Below are positions 35,636 to 45,534 of a DNA stretch of 64,000 nucleotides, one piece after another. The stretch is taken from positions 1 through 64,000 of the forward strand of contig NZ_LAYY01000013.1 of assembly GCF_000986785.1 (NCBI RefSeq), read 5' to 3'. The DNA comes from Mesobacillus campisalis. Lineage in GTDB: Bacteria; Bacillota; Bacilli; Bacillales; Cytobacillaceae. The notes under the pieces are model-generated. The model was not told the DNA's origin and ran no database searches. It worked only from the letters and a program-made list of their open reading frames with translations. The translations under genes were made by a program, and so were the position numbers. The first letter of the stretch is position 1. Each line of letters begins with the position of its first letter.

Positions 35636-36241
35636 ATGGAAGGAATATTATTTTATTGGATTGCCTGGATTGGCTGGGTATGGGCGACCTTTTTCATGGA
35701 TAAAAGCAAAATTACTCGAAGCAGGGTGTCTTCTGCGCTGTTGCTATTGATTATTTCCTCTCCCTACGAGTTTTATGTAGGAAGTGTGCTGGTTCATGCC
35801 CCGGCGTTGCTCCTGTTCCTTTTTTTTATCATTGAAAGCGCAAAAATGAATGGAAGGGTGTTTATTAGTGTTTTTCTTACATCCTTCATCATGATGCTGG
35901 GGTATGTAAGCTTTTTATTGTTTGAGCTGTACGATCCTGTTTGGGTTGTCTTTGACAGGAGATGGATGCTGGCCTTTTGTGGCATCGGCATTTGTGCGCT
36001 AATCCAGCATTCTTACCAAAGAATGATAGCTTCACTGGTTTCGGGAATGATTCAAGGGGAAGTGCTTTTTTCAATTTTAATGAGGAATTTGTCTTTTTCG
36101 TATCCTGTAGCATCCTCGCCTTTTTTGGATACATTGGCTATCGCTCTGTTACTTATTGCATTGTGGGCAGGAATGAGCCAAATAGCCGCATTAATGGGCA
36201 ATTACATTAATCATGGAAGGGGCAAACAGAATTCATCATGA
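35636..36241 (+). CDS. yphA: YphA, polytopic membrane protein
   Basis: A 201-residue protein with about six or seven hydrophobic segments and very little soluble sequence. The family is found next to the YIEGIA gene; no activity is assigned. ATG at 35636 lies 8 bases after GGAGGGG and gives a length near the B. subtilis protein; upstream in-frame ATGs at 35609, 35615 and 35630 are poorly spaced. Its stop overlaps the next gene (ATGA). Confidence 0.85.
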   Translation: MEGILFYWIAWIGWVWATFFMDKSKITRSRVSSALLLLIISSPYEFYVGSVLVHAPALLLFLFFIIESAKMNGRVFISVFLTSFIMMLGYVSFLLFELYDPVWVVFDRRWMLAFCGIGICALIQHSYQRMIASLVSGMIQGEVLFSILMRNLSFSYPVASSPFLDTLAIALLLIALWAGMSQIAALMGNYINHGRGKQNSS

Positions 36242-37122
36242 CGACAGAATACACACTTCCGATTGTTTTTGGACTGGCGGTTGGTACGATTACGAGACTT
36301 TTCATGCTCAGGACGGATTATCGGCAATATCCCACTTACCTTCACGGGAAAATCATTCATGTGGCACTTGGATTTATAGCGGCCGGTCTCGGTGCCGTAG
36401 CAGGACCGTCCATCCTGGAACAAGAATACACTGCAGTTACATTCCTGACAATCGCGGCTTCCCAGTTCAGGGAAGTAAGGAACATGGAAAGAAATACATT
36501 GACAGAACTTGATAACTATGAATTGGTGACAAGGGGGAAAACCTATATTGAAGGCATTGCCATCGCATTTGAAAGCCGAAACTACCTTGTTATATTTACC
36601 TCGTTAGTCAGTACCATTGCTTACATAATCTTTAACATCTGGATTGGAATCATTGCAGCCATTCTGACAATGTTTATTTCCCATTTGCTGATGTCAGGAG
36701 GAAAGCTGAAAGATATTGTTGATATTGAGTACATGGAGCCGAGGTTTGATGGTGCTGGTTTATATGTGGACAATATCTATATCATGAATATTGGGCTGCC
36801 GGAAAGGCAAAAGGAAGTCCTAAGGTATGGGATGGGCTTTATCCTGAAGCCGAAAACTTTTAATGCAAGGTCGACCATTGCAAATCTCGGTCAGAGACAG
36901 GCTGTTCTCCATGATGTTTCAACGGCGTTAGGGGTATATCGGGATTCCGGCACGCCTGCCCTGGTGCCGTTGGCAAAACGGGATCTGGATGATGGCCGGA
37001 TTGGGATATTTGTCCTCCCCCAGGAGAGGGATATTGACCGGGCGATCAGAGTCATCGGGGCTGTGCCAACCCTAGAGAATGCAATCAGGATGCCAACTGA
37101 GAAGGGTGGAACTAAGGGATGA
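36238..37122 (+). CDS. yphB: YIEGIA-family membrane protein (YphB)
   Basis: A 294-residue protein with hydrophobic segments (about 5-25, 40-62, 115-150) and a soluble C-terminal half. It carries the family-naming motif YIEGIA at residues 103-108. Published knowledge links YIEGIA proteins to sporulating Firmicutes and to a small capping subunit; biochemical function is unclear to me. It overlaps yphA by 4 bases and the next gene by 4, so all three should be made together. Confidence 0.88.
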   Translation: MTTEYTLPIVFGLAVGTITRLFMLRTDYRQYPTYLHGKIIHVALGFIAAGLGAVAGPSILEQEYTAVTFLTIAASQFREVRNMERNTLTELDNYELVTRGKTYIEGIAIAFESRNYLVIFTSLVSTIAYIIFNIWIGIIAAILTMFISHLLMSGGKLKDIVDIEYMEPRFDGAGLYVDNIYIMNIGLPERQKEVLRYGMGFILKPKTFNARSTIANLGQRQAVLHDVSTALGVYRDSGTPALVPLAKRDLDDGRIGIFVLPQERDIDRAIRVIGAVPTLENAIRMPTEKGGTKG

Positions 37123-37304
37123 ATCTTGAAAAATACATTCTTGCGGTTATTACCACGAATCGAAATAAAGTGCCTGCGGGGACAGGGGTGTTCTTTTGTG
37201 ATTCCAAGCAGGAAATGGAATCTGTTGCCGGAAATCTGGAGGCGATTCTTGACGGTATAGCCCATGCGCTATCCGAAGACTTGTACGTGATTGTCAAGCA
37301 TTGA
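37119..37304 (+). CDS. Capping complex subunit for YIEGIA
   Basis: A 61-residue soluble protein (MNLEKYILAVITTNRN..., ending DLYVIVKH) of the family named as the capping subunit of YIEGIA proteins. It starts in an ATGA overlap with the YIEGIA gene, which supports a joint complex. No catalytic motif is visible. A terminator follows before der. Confidence 0.82.
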   Translation: MNLEKYILAVITTNRNKVPAGTGVFFCDSKQEMESVAGNLEAILDGIAHALSEDLYVIVKH

Positions 37305-37357
37305 TATATGTTTTGATTGCCTGCAATAGAACATGTTTGATAAACTATGTAAGCCAG

Positions 37358-37388
37358 ACCCTTCTATTTCAGGAAGGGTTTTCTTTTA
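37358..37388 (+). terminator. Terminator of the yphA-YIEGIA-capping operon
   Basis: ACCCTTC pairs with GAAGGGT around an 8-base loop, followed by TTTTCTTTTAT. Confidence 0.75.
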
Positions 37389-37456
37389 TAAGTAATAATA
37401 AGGTGAGTGCTGGAGCATAAAAACCAGCGTAAAGTGAATGTGAAAGGGTGAAGTTT

Positions 37457-38767
37457 GTGGCGAAACCAGTGGTAGCCATCGTAGGCCGTCCAAACGTAGG
37501 AAAATCGACGATTTTCAACCGGATCGTCGGTGAACGCATATCGATAGTGGAAGATATTCCAGGAGTGACAAGAGACAGGATATACAGTTCTGCCGAGTGG
37601 CTTGCTCATGATTTTAATATCATCGATACAGGGGGCATTGATCTTGGTGATGAGCCGTTTTTGGAGCAAATCCGCCAGCAGGCTGAGATTGCGATTGAGG
37701 AAGCAGATGTAATCATTTTTCTTGTCAATGGCAGGGAAGGAGTTACAGCAGCAGACGAAGAAGTGGCCAAGATTCTTTATAAATCCAAGAAACCTGTAGT
37801 TCTCGGCGTCAATAAAATAGACAATCCGGAAATGCGCAGCGAAATTTATGATTTTTATGCTCTAGGATTTGGGGAGCCTTTTCCCATCTCCGGATCGCAT
37901 GGCCTTGGCATAGGTGATTTACTGGACGAAGCAGCAAAACACTTTCCTAAAACCGAGGAAAAGGATTATGATGAAGACATCATTAAATTCTCGCTTATTG
38001 GCCGTCCGAATGTGGGGAAATCTTCCCTCACCAACGCGCTACTTGGAGAGGACCGGGTCATTGTAAGTGAAGTTGCGGGAACAACCAGGGATGCGATCGA
38101 TTCCAATTTTAAGTACAACGGCCAGGAATATGTGATCATTGATACGGCAGGCATGAGAAAAAAAGGAAAAGTTTATGAAAGCACGGAAAAATACAGTGTG
38201 CTGCGTGCCCTGCGTGCGATAGAACGTTCAGACGTCGTCCTTGTCGTAATAGATGGAGAAGAAGGAATCATCGAACAGGATAAGCATATTGCCGGATATG
38301 CCCATGAGGCAGGGAGAGCCGTCATAATTGTCGTCAATAAATGGGATGCTGTCGAGAAAGACGAGAAGACAATGAAAGCGTTCGAGGAAAACATCAGGGA
38401 GCATTTTCAGTTTCTCAGTTATGCGCCAATCGTCTTTCTTTCTGCCAAGACGAAAAAACGCATCCATACTTTGATGCCGATGATTGATCTTGCCAGCGAG
38501 AATCATTCCAGAAGGGTGCAAACCAATGTCCTGAATGAAGTTATCATGGATGCAGTGGCGAGGAATCCTGCGCCTGCAGACAAAGGCAAGCGCCTGAAGG
38601 TTTACTATGCTACCCAGGTGTCGGTCAAGCCTCCTGTATTTGTCGTTTTCGTAAACGAGCCTGAGCTGATGCACTTTTCCTATCAGCGCTTCCTTGAAAA
38701 CAGGATTCGGGATGCATTTGGATTTGAAGGGACTCCGATCAAAATTTTCGCCAGGGAGCGAAGCTAG
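37457..38767 (+). CDS. der: Ribosome assembly GTPase Der (EngA)
   Basis: A 436-residue essential GTPase with two tandem G domains (about 1-165 and 175-350) and a C-terminal KH-like domain; it helps mature the 50S subunit. P-loops are GRPNVGKST and [10 protein letters not shown]3/G4 motifs DTGG/DTAG and NKID/NKWD are present. GTG at 37457 follows AAAGGGTGA, gives [10 protein letters not shown] and matches the 436 residues of the B. subtilis protein; a GTG at 37448 is too close to that site. Confidence 0.97.
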   Translation: MAKPVVAIVGRPNVGKSTIFNRIVGERISIVEDIPGVTRDRIYSSAEWLAHDFNIIDTGGIDLGDEPFLEQIRQQAEIAIEEADVIIFLVNGREGVTAADEEVAKILYKSKKPVVLGVNKIDNPEMRSEIYDFYALGFGEPFPISGSHGLGIGDLLDEAAKHFPKTEEKDYDEDIIKFSLIGRPNVGKSSLTNALLGEDRVIVSEVAGTTRDAIDSNFKYNGQEYVIIDTAGMRKKGKVYESTEKYSVLRALRAIERSDVVLVVIDGEEGIIEQDKHIAGYAHEAGRAVIIVVNKWDAVEKDEKTMKAFEENIREHFQFLSYAPIVFLSAKTKKRIHTLMPMIDLASENHSRRVQTNVLNEVIMDAVARNPAPADKGKRLKVYYATQVSVKPPVFVVFVNEPELMHFSYQRFLENRIRDAFGFEGTPIKIFARERS

Positions 38768-38847
38768 GGAATACAGGGTGCATATTCCCCACTAAAGGTT
38801 CAGGTCCTGTTGATACAGGTTCACTTTTAAAAAGGGGTTGTGATGAA

Positions 38848-39903
38848 TTGGAGCAAAAAAGGAATGCAGTAGCGGTTGTAGGAGCTGGCAGCTGGGGTAC
38901 AGCGCTGGCGATGGTTTTGGCTGATAATGGCTGTGAAACCAGACTGTGGAGCCATAATCCCCAGCAGGTAAAAGAAATCAACCAATCACATACCAACGAA
39001 AAATATCTTCCCGGGATCACCATTCCTGAATTGGTGACGGGGTATGATGATTTACAGAAGGCGCTTAACGGGATACAAACCATCATTTTGTCGGTTCCCA
39101 CGAAAGCAATCAGGGAGGTTTTGGCGAAAATAGCTCAATTCCAAAAAGACCCACTGGTCATTGTGCATGTCAGCAAAGGGATTGAGCCTGATACTCTTCT
39201 TCGTATTTCGGAGATGATTGAACAAGAGATGCCGAAAGAACTAGTCAAGGATGTTGTTGTTCTCTCGGGCCCTAGCCATGCAGAGGAGGTCAGCCTGCGG
39301 CACCCAACGACTGTGACGGTGTCATCAAGAAATATGGAGGCGGCCGAGAAGGTCCAGGATTTATTTATTAACCAGAACTTCAGGGTATACACCAATCCGG
39401 ATTTGATCGGAGTGGAGATTGGCGGAGCACTAAAGAATATCATTGCTCTCGCAGCCGGGATATCAGACGGACTGGGATATGGCGACAATGCGAAGGCAGC
39501 GCTCATTACAAGGGGGCTGGCCGAAATTGCCCGCCTTGGCGTGAAAATGGGGGCAAGTCCCTTAACTTTCTCGGGCCTGACTGGGATTGGAGATCTGATC
39601 GTTACCTGCACATCTGTCCATTCCCGAAACTGGAGGGCGGGCAATATGCTGGGAAAAGGGAGGAACCTTGAGGAAGTGCTGGATGAAATGGGCATGGTCG
39701 TTGAGGGAGTCAGGACTACTAAAGCGGCCCATCAGCTTGCCCGTAAGTATGATGTGAAGATGCCTATTACGGATGCCTTGCATGACATCCTGTTTGGCGA
39801 AGTCGACCCCAAAGATGCAGTTGATGGCTTGATGACGCGCAGAAGGACACATGAGATGGAAGACCTTGCCGACATTTTAAGCGAACGGTCGCAACATTTA
39901 TAG
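38848..39903 (+). CDS. gpsA: Glycerol-3-phosphate dehydrogenase [NAD(P)+]
   Basis: A 351-residue enzyme reducing dihydroxyacetone phosphate to sn-glycerol-3-phosphate for phospholipid synthesis. The dinucleotide motif is [11 protein letters not shown] near the N-terminus; family motifs [19 protein letters not shown] and [14 protein letters not shown] are present. The TTG start at 38848 follows AAAGGGG by 11 bases, longer than usual but the only usable start near the conserved N-terminus. It is 80 bases behind der. Confidence 0.95.
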   Translation: MEQKRNAVAVVGAGSWGTALAMVLADNGCETRLWSHNPQQVKEINQSHTNEKYLPGITIPELVTGYDDLQKALNGIQTIILSVPTKAIREVLAKIAQFQKDPLVIVHVSKGIEPDTLLRISEMIEQEMPKELVKDVVVLSGPSHAEEVSLRHPTTVTVSSRNMEAAEKVQDLFINQNFRVYTNPDLIGVEIGGALKNIIALAAGISDGLGYGDNAKAALITRGLAEIARLGVKMGASPLTFSGLTGIGDLIVTCTSVHSRNWRAGNMLGKGRNLEEVLDEMGMVVEGVRTTKAAHQLARKYDVKMPITDALHDILFGEVDPKDAVDGLMTRRRTHEMEDLADILSERSQHL

Positions 39904-40016
39904 AATAAATTGATAAATATAGGCATTCGATGATGCGATTCCTTCGCTGTATGCATACAATGCATCGAAGCAACTGGTGGTTTGAACCGGGTGTATGGGT
40001 TATTTAGTCATTTTGG

Positions 40017-40056
40017 ACTGGGTTAAAGAGTCAGCCCCCTCTTTACTCAGTTTTTT
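40017..40056 (+). terminator. Terminator after gpsA
   Basis: ACTGGGTTAAAGAG pairs with CTCTTTACTCAGT with a bulge and is followed by seven T. The 256-base gap between gpsA and yphE holds this hairpin and the yphE promoter candidate; I see no gene. Confidence 0.65.
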
Positions 40057-40123
40057 TATTGTCCGGAATATCCCCTAAATGGGCGATATGCTTATGTAAG
40101 CATACCCTGGCGTCGGGGAATTA

Positions 40124-40132
40124 TGTTATAAT
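40124..40132 (+). promoter_or_regulatory. Extended -10 promoter candidate for yphE
   Basis: TGTTATAAT is a perfect TGnTATAAT element 27 bases before the yphE start, implying a very short leader. Confidence 0.5.
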
Positions 40133-40159
40133 ATCTTTCGGAAAAGGGGAGTGGTTATC

Positions 40160-40360
40160 TTGTCACCAGCTTTAATGAAAATGTGGGTTTCTTTCGCAGG
40201 CATGGGCTTTATGTTCCTGTCGCTTATTTCATTGTATTTCAGCCGTTATAAACTAAAGGGTTTTTTTAAGGCGGTAACAGCTTTAATTGCGTATGTCCTG
40301 ATGATAGCGGCAGGCCTCATTATCTTCCTGGTTGTCTTTAGCGGTCCAACCATTGGATAA
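40160..40360 (+). CDS. yphE: YphE, small membrane protein (DUF2768)
   Basis: A 66-residue protein with two hydrophobic helices (about 5-25 and 36-60). It belongs to a small-protein family conserved between gpsA and spoIVA in Bacillus; its function is unknown. TTG at 40160 lies 9 bases after AAGGGGAG and gives MSPALMKMW; the GTG at 40151 touches the binding site and is unlikely. yphF follows after 38 bases. Confidence 0.8.
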   Translation: MSPALMKMWVSFAGMGFMFLSLISLYFSRYKLKGFFKAVTALIAYVLMIAAGLIIFLVVFSGPTIG

Positions 40361-40398
40361 TCTATCATTTCCAAACGAAAACGAGGGTCGAATTTAAA

Positions 40399-41106
40399 AT
40401 GAACAAACTAGTGAACATGCTTCCTGTTATCATCCTTGTATCGCTGTTGTCGGGGTGTATGTATCCCGCTGAAAACCTTGCCAAAAACCAGATTCCATAC
40501 GAAGATCAGATTGCTTCTGTCCAATCGGCTGTGGAAAATTTCCAAGCTGATAATGGCGGCATCCTTCCCATAAAGACCAAGGATGCCGAAACCCCTATTT
40601 ATCAAAAATACCTCGTGGACTTTCAAAAAGTGGTTCCGCGATATTTGCCTGAGGTCCCTGGAAATGCTTTCGAGAACGGGGGTATTTTCCAATACGTTTT
40701 GATTGACGTTGAAACAGAACCGAAGGTGAAACTTTTTGATTTAAGGATGGCAGAAACAATCAGGGATATTAAGCTCAGGATCAGGATGCAGGAATATCCG
40801 CCTTTTAAGGAGCAAATCTCGGGGGAGGTCTTCAGTCTGGATTACAAAGAACTTGGATTTTCCGAGGAGCCGGCAGCCCAGAGTCCATTTACTGGCCAAA
40901 ATCTTCCGTATGTGATTACCGGGGACGGTGAAATCTATGTGGATTATCGAAGCGATCTTTACCAATTGTTGAAAAAAGGATACGAGGTAGAGGATGGGGA
41001 GGATATCCGTCATATTCTCAGTGATAATTCCAATTTTGTTCCCGCCTACTCGCTTCCGTATACAATCGATCCTTCCAGCGGCGAACCAATCTTTTTAGAG
41101 AAATAG
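40399..41106 (+). CDS. yphF: YphF, putative lipoprotein
   Basis: A 235-residue exported lipoprotein. The signal peptide ends in the lipobox LSGC with C20 as the modified cysteine. The mature part has no motif I recognise; a repeated pattern of Y, D and P residues suggests an extracellular globular domain. It is conserved just before spoIVA in sporulating Bacillus, which suggests, but does not prove, a sporulation link. Confidence 0.82.
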   Translation: MNKLVNMLPVIILVSLLSGCMYPAENLAKNQIPYEDQIASVQSAVENFQADNGGILPIKTKDAETPIYQKYLVDFQKVVPRYLPEVPGNAFENGGIFQYVLIDVETEPKVKLFDLRMAETIRDIKLRIRMQEYPPFKEQISGEVFSLDYKELGFSEEPAAQSPFTGQNLPYVITGDGEIYVDYRSDLYQLLKKGYEVEDGEDIRHILSDNSNFVPAYSLPYTIDPSSGEPIFLEK

Positions 41107-41110
41107 GCAT

Positions 41111-41152
41111 AACCCTTCTTCTGCAAAATATATTGTGGAAGAAGGGTTTTTT
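41111..41152 (+). terminator. Terminator after yphF
   Basis: AACCCTTCTTC pairs perfectly with GAAGAAGGGTT around a 16-base loop and is followed by T. Confidence 0.85.
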
Positions 41153-41225
41153 GCCTTCAGGAGTACTAGTGGGAAAGAGCCGCGAGGCGAAAGCCCGGGA
41201 AAAGCGTTAAAAAATAAAAAAATGT

Positions 41226-41254
41226 CATATTGCCATAGGACAACATCATAAATA
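41226..41254 (+). promoter_or_regulatory. Possible σE promoter of spoIVA
   Basis: CATATT (41226-41231) and CATAAATA (41247-41254) fit the σE pattern, with 17 bases between ATA and CATA, 61 bases before the start codon. spoIVA is σE-dependent in B. subtilis. Confidence 0.5.
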
Positions 41255-41314
41255 TATATTGTCCTAGATATTATGATATTTTTCCCACTAACTCTATGAT
41301 CGGGAGGGGATCAC

Positions 41315-42793
41315 TTGGAAAAGGTAGATATTTTTAAAGATATTGCCGAGCGGACAGGCGGCGATATATACCTTGGGGTTGTCGGTGCAGTCAGGACAGG
41401 CAAGTCCACTTTCATCAAGAAATTCATGGAGCTTGTTGTGTTACCGAATATAGACAATGAAGCCGAAAGGGCCCGCTGCCAGGATGAATTGCCGCAGAGT
41501 GCTGCAGGCAAGACCATCATGACAACTGAACCAAAATTTGTCCCGAATCAGGCGGCATCCATTCATGTCGACGAAGGGCTGGATGTTAACATCAGGCTTG
41601 TTGATTGTGTCGGATACACTGTTCCGGGAGCAAAGGGTTATGAGGATGAGAATGGTCCAAGGATGATTACCACACCTTGGTACGAGGAGCCGATTCCTTT
41701 TCATGAAGCAGCTGAGATTGGCACCCGGAAGGTTATCCAGGAACATTCAACCATAGGCGTCGTCATAACTTCAGACGGTACAATTGGAGATATCCCAAGG
41801 CTTGACTATATTGAAGCCGAAGAGCGGGTAATCGAGGAATTAAAAGAAGTAGGAAAGCCGTTCATCATGGTTGTAAACAGTGCACAGCCCCATCACCCCA
41901 ATACGGAGACGCTTAGAGGGCAATTGGCGGAGAAATATGATATTCCCGTTATTTCCATGAGTGTGGAAAGCATGCGGGAGTCTGATGTTTTAAATGTTCT
42001 CCGTGAAGCCCTTTATGAGTTCCCTGTCCTGGAAGTCAATGTTAACCTTCCGAGCTGGGTTATGGTATTAAGGGAGGATCACTGGCTGCGTGAAAGCTAT
42101 CAGGAAGCTGTTAAAGAGACTGTCAAGGATATCAAAAGACTGAGGGATGTTGACAGGGTAGTCCAGCAATTCAGTGATTTTGAGTTCATTGACCGGGCAG
42201 GCCTGGCTGGAATCGAAATGGGCCAGGGAGTGGCTGAAATCGATTTGTTTGCCCCGGATGATCTTTATGATGATATTCTCAAGGAAATTGTCGGGGTCGA
42301 GATCCGCGGTAAAGATCATCTGCTTGAGTTGATGCAGGATTTTGCTTTTGCAAAGGCGGAGTATGACCAGGTTGCCGACGCCCTGAAAATGGTCAAACAG
42401 ACAGGGTATGGAATCGCGTCTCCTTCGCTTGCCGACATGAGCCTGGAAGAACCCGAGATTATCAGGCAGGGATCGAGGTTTGGCGTTCGCCTGAAGGCGG
42501 TTGCCCCTTCCATCCATATGATCAAAGTAGACGTAGAATCGGAGTTCTCCCCAATAATTGGAACCGAAAAGCAAAGTGAAGAGCTGGTTCGATACCTGAT
42601 GCAGGATTTTGAAGATGACCCGCTATCCATTTGGAATTCGGACATTTTTGGACGAAGCTTGAGCTCGATTGTTCGGGAAGGAATTTCGGCAAAGCTCTCG
42701 CTGATGCCGGAAAATGCCCGCTACAAATTGAAAGAAACATTGGAGAGGATCATCAATGAGGGCTCAGGCGGGCTGATTGCCATCATTTTATAA
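41315..42793 (+). CDS. spoIVA: Spore coat basement-layer ATPase SpoIVA
   Basis: A 492-residue mother-cell protein that polymerises around the forespore using ATP and is the platform for coat and cortex assembly. An N-terminal TRAFAC-class nucleotide-binding domain carries the P-loop GAVRTGKST near residues 22-30; DCVGYTVPGAKGYEDENGP is the switch region. The middle and C-terminal domains are very conserved to the final GGLIAIIL. TTG at 41315 follows GGGAGGGG and gives the known N-terminus MEKVDIFKDI. Confidence 0.98.
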   Translation: MEKVDIFKDIAERTGGDIYLGVVGAVRTGKSTFIKKFMELVVLPNIDNEAERARCQDELPQSAAGKTIMTTEPKFVPNQAASIHVDEGLDVNIRLVDCVGYTVPGAKGYEDENGPRMITTPWYEEPIPFHEAAEIGTRKVIQEHSTIGVVITSDGTIGDIPRLDYIEAEERVIEELKEVGKPFIMVVNSAQPHHPNTETLRGQLAEKYDIPVISMSVESMRESDVLNVLREALYEFPVLEVNVNLPSWVMVLREDHWLRESYQEAVKETVKDIKRLRDVDRVVQQFSDFEFIDRAGLAGIEMGQGVAEIDLFAPDDLYDDILKEIVGVEIRGKDHLLELMQDFAFAKAEYDQVADALKMVKQTGYGIASPSLADMSLEEPEIIRQGSRFGVRLKAVAPSIHMIKVDVESEFSPIIGTEKQSEELVRYLMQDFEDDPLSIWNSDIFGRSLSSIVREGISAKLSLMPENARYKLKETLERIINEGSGGLIAIIL

Positions 42794-42801
42794 AAGTTTT
42801 C

Positions 42802-42825
42802 AGACTCCGAAATGGAGTCTTTTTG
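42802..42825 (+). terminator. Terminator after spoIVA
   Basis: AGACTCC pairs with GGAGTCT around GAAAT and is followed by TTTTGT. Confidence 0.85.
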
Positions 42826-43171
42826 TCGTTAAGGGGGTTTAAAACAGCTAAAGCGGGGTAGAAATGGAGGACGGAACCGATCAGGATGGAAAATGAGTAA
42901 AGATTCCCCATTATTTAAGGAATATGTCTTGATAAGGATAATTGATTGTGATAATCTTTTAACAGAATTACGTTGCAGGCCTCAAACCCTTGTTGTAACA
43001 GGGTTTTAAGAGGAAGAACCGCCTTTGGGAGAGCAAATGTTCCCATTGGAGGGCCCGTTTTCAAAAAAATGGTTTTGCAATGTATAGAATTCCACAGATT
43101 TGTTTAGAAAGGTAATAACTTTATTAATTTTCTGAGCAATAAAACGGAATTTTTGGGAGGAGGTGAATGGC
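42826..43171. other. Long leader region before hbs, no gene seen
   Basis: This stretch before hbs has no convincing reading frame. It holds a hairpin AAACCCTTGTT/AACAGGGTTT (42984-43006) and several AT-rich blocks with weak -35/-10 matches (for example TTGATA at 42930 with GATAAT at 42951, spacing 15). I cannot choose a promoter with confidence. Confidence 0.4.
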
Positions 43172-43444
43172 ATGAACAAAACAGAACTAATCAATGCAGT
43201 TGCAGAAGCTGGAGAACTTTCCAAAAAGGACGCGACAAAAGCAGTTGACGCTGTTTTTGATTCTATCTTAAATGCTTTGGCAAATGGTGAAAAGGTACAA
43301 CTAATCGGTTTTGGTAACTTTGAAGTTCGTGAGCGCGCTGCCCGTAAAGGACGCAACCCTCAAACTGGTGATGAAATCGAAATCTCTGCAAGCAAGGTGC
43401 CTGCTTTCAAACCGGGCAAGGCCCTTAAGGATGCAGTCAAATAA
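43172..43444 (+). CDS. hbs: HU-family nucleoid protein HBsu
   Basis: A 90-residue HU-type DNA-binding protein. The helical dimerisation part (1-45) is followed by the β-arm region with [21 protein letters not shown], which intercalates in the minor groove. It is the main nucleoid architectural protein and is essential in B. subtilis. ATG at 43172 has GGGAGGAGGTG just upstream; the GTG at 43163 overlaps that site. Confidence 0.97.
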   Translation: MNKTELINAVAEAGELSKKDATKAVDAVFDSILNALANGEKVQLIGFGNFEVRERAARKGRNPQTGDEIEISASKVPAFKPGKALKDAVK

Positions 43445-43481
43445 TTGAATCTACATAGATGCACAGCAGTGCATACTTGAG

Positions 43482-43509
43482 AAAAGGCCGCAAAACAAGC
43501 GGCCTTTTT
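43482..43509 (+). terminator. Terminator after hbs
   Basis: AAAAGGCCGC pairs perfectly with GCGGCCTTTT around AAAACAA. Confidence 0.9.
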
Positions 43510-43676
43510 AATTTGCCCACGGCAAAATCTATATTATTTTGCCTGCATCGAAATAGTTATGCTAATATGGAAATGTTATTATCAAATAGCAAATGGAATT
43601 CAACTTATATTCAGTGGGAAGAATCCTCCTGCTGAACGGAGTTTCACTTTATATAGATGCTTAGGAGGAAATGGAA

Positions 43677-44243
43677 TTGGCCAAAGTGAATCATGCCCAA
43701 ATCGAAGAAGGAGTCCGCTTAATACTTGAAGCAGTGGGAGAGGATCCAAATCGCGAAGGGCTTCTTGATACACCTAAACGTGTTGCAAGGATGTATGAGG
43801 AAGTTTTTGCGGGCTTAAATCAGGATCCGCAGGAATATTTTGAAACTATTTTTGGGGAAGACCATGAAGAGGTTGTTCTCGTCAAGGATATCCCTTTCTA
43901 TTCCATGTGCGAACATCACCTCGTGCCATTCTTCGGAAAAGCCCATGTCGCCTACATTCCAAAAGGGGGCAAGGTGACTGGCCTCAGCAAATTGGCGAGG
44001 GCAGTGGAGGCCGTTGCCAAACGTCCTCAGCTCCAGGAAAGAATCACTTCAAGCATAGCCAATGCCATCATGGAAAAACTCCAGCCACATGGGGTAATGG
44101 TAGTGGTAGAAGCTGAACATATGTGCATGACCATGAGAGGCGTAAAAAAGCCGGGCAGCAAGACGGTCACTTCCGCTGTAAGGGGAACGCTTGCCGAAGA
44201 TGTGAATGCACGTGCTGAAATTCTTGCGCTGATCAAAGACTAA
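43677..44243 (+). CDS. folE: GTP cyclohydrolase I
   Basis: A 188-residue enzyme converting GTP to dihydroneopterin triphosphate, the first step of folate synthesis (called mtrA in B. subtilis). Zinc ligands are in [10 protein letters not shown] (C and H) and the later C of [11 protein letters not shown] at 43677 is preferred: AGGAGG lies 8 bases upstream, while the ATG at 43671 is only 2 bases from it. mtrB follows after 14 bases. Confidence 0.96.
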   Translation: MAKVNHAQIEEGVRLILEAVGEDPNREGLLDTPKRVARMYEEVFAGLNQDPQEYFETIFGEDHEEVVLVKDIPFYSMCEHHLVPFFGKAHVAYIPKGGKVTGLSKLARAVEAVAKRPQLQERITSSIANAIMEKLQPHGVMVVVEAEHMCMTMRGVKKPGSKTVTSAVRGTLAEDVNARAEILALIKD

Positions 44244-44257
44244 AGGGGGAAGCAAAC

Positions 44258-44491
44258 ATGGAGAAGAAGCCTGTTCCGGGTGCTGATTATATTGTCATTA
44301 AAGCGATTGAGGACGGAGTCAATGTAATCGGGCTGACGAGGGGATCGGACACCAGATTTCACCACTCCGAAAAGCTCGATCAGGGAGAGGTCATGATTGC
44401 CCAGTTCACTGAACATACCTCTGCCATAAAAATCCGCGGAAATGCCAAAATTATAACCTCCTACGGAGAGGTAAACAGCGAGAAAAAATAG
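44258..44491 (+). CDS. mtrB: Tryptophan RNA-binding attenuation protein TRAP
   Basis: A 77-residue protein that forms an 11-subunit ring, binds tryptophan and wraps RNA carrying GAG/UAG repeats to attenuate or block expression of trp genes. The core reads ...[17 protein letters not shown] and [15 protein letters not shown]; residues around the tryptophan pocket and the KKR-type RNA contacts look intact. It is co-transcribed with folE, as in B. subtilis. Its usual main target, the trp operon, is not in this window. Confidence 0.95.
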   Translation: MEKKPVPGADYIVIKAIEDGVNVIGLTRGSDTRFHHSEKLDQGEVMIAQFTEHTSAIKIRGNAKIITSYGEVNSEKK

Positions 44492-44588
44492 CTTCCTGGA
44501 TATTCAAACAATTTTGTTACAATTCAAACAGCCACACAGCAAGATACGGGATTAATTTTCATTTCGTCCCCAAGAAAAAGTCAATTTA

Positions 44589-44597
44589 TGATATAAT
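44589..44597 (+). promoter_or_regulatory. Extended -10 promoter candidate for hepS-menG-hepT
   Basis: TGATATAAT is a perfect TGnTATAAT element 111 bases before hepS, implying a leader of about 100 bases. No clear -35 box is visible. Confidence 0.5.
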
Positions 44598-44707
44598 GGT
44601 CACTGCTTTGGATAGTGCATCAAGTAATATTTAACTTACCTGATGGTATCGTGTGGTTATCGCAGCCTTGACTATTCAATCGAACTTCAGGGACAAGGGT
44701 GATTCAT

Positions 44708-45532
44708 TTGCAGGACTTCCAGATTAAAATAGCGCATGTAATGGAACAGCTCAATAAAAGCCTGTTTCATCCATATTTACGAGAGAATATAGAAGCTCCA
44801 GTGATTGATGAAGACAAGGTATTGCTGCTTGTTTCACTTCTGGATGGACTTGGGATGAAGGAAAAGGAGATCGTTCATTACAGTGTGACGACTATGCTTT
44901 TGCAAATTGCCCTCGATACCCACGAACACGTTAGAAACTCCAGTCCTGCAGAAGATCCGCCAAGTTTGAAAAAACGGCAGTTAACCGTATTGGCCGGGAC
45001 GTATTACAGCGGCCTGTTTTATAAACAGCTTGCCGGAACGGGTGACATTGAGCTGATCACGAACCTTGCTGCAGGCGTAAAAGAAGTCAATGAGCATAAA
45101 ATTTCCGTTTATCATAAAGATTCAGAAGCAATCGATGTGCTGATGAATAGTGTGAAGCTGATCGAATCATGCCTGGTGGGCAAGATTGCAGACACCTTTG
45201 GCGCACATGCCTGGAAAGAGTTTGCAATCAACCTGCTGTTTGTAAAAAGGATGATTCAGGAGGAGCAACATTTTTTGCAGACCGGAACATCAGTCGTTTT
45301 CGAGACTTTAAAGAAGCTGGCATTCCCTAAACATCTTCCATCCGCCAGAATATCTTCCGAACAGCAGAAATATCTGCTCTCCATTTGTGAAAGGTATGTC
45401 GATTTTTCAATCAGCCTAATCGAAACGGGCATGCAGAAAATGCCGAAGATGAACAAGCAAATGCATCAGCGCCTCGGCGAAATTCTCGGCCAGCATCAGT
45501 CCATATCAAAATTCACTTTGGAAGAAGGGTAA
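44708..45532 (+). CDS. hepS: Heptaprenyl diphosphate synthase component I
   Basis: A 274-residue regulatory or structural subunit of heptaprenyl diphosphate synthase, which sets the chain length of the C35 menaquinone side chain. It lacks the aspartate-rich catalytic motifs, as expected for component I. TTG at 44708 follows AAGGGTGAT with good spacing; the GTG at 44699 lies within that site. menG starts 2 bases after the stop and hepT completes the operon. Confidence 0.93.
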   Translation: MQDFQIKIAHVMEQLNKSLFHPYLRENIEAPVIDEDKVLLLVSLLDGLGMKEKEIVHYSVTTMLLQIALDTHEHVRNSSPAEDPPSLKKRQLTVLAGTYYSGLFYKQLAGTGDIELITNLAAGVKEVNEHKISVYHKDSEAIDVLMNSVKLIESCLVGKIADTFGAHAWKEFAINLLFVKRMIQEEQHFLQTGTSVVFETLKKLAFPKHLPSARISSEQQKYLLSICERYVDFSISLIETGMQKMPKMNKQMHQRLGEILGQHQSISKFTLEEG

Positions 45533-45534
45533 AA

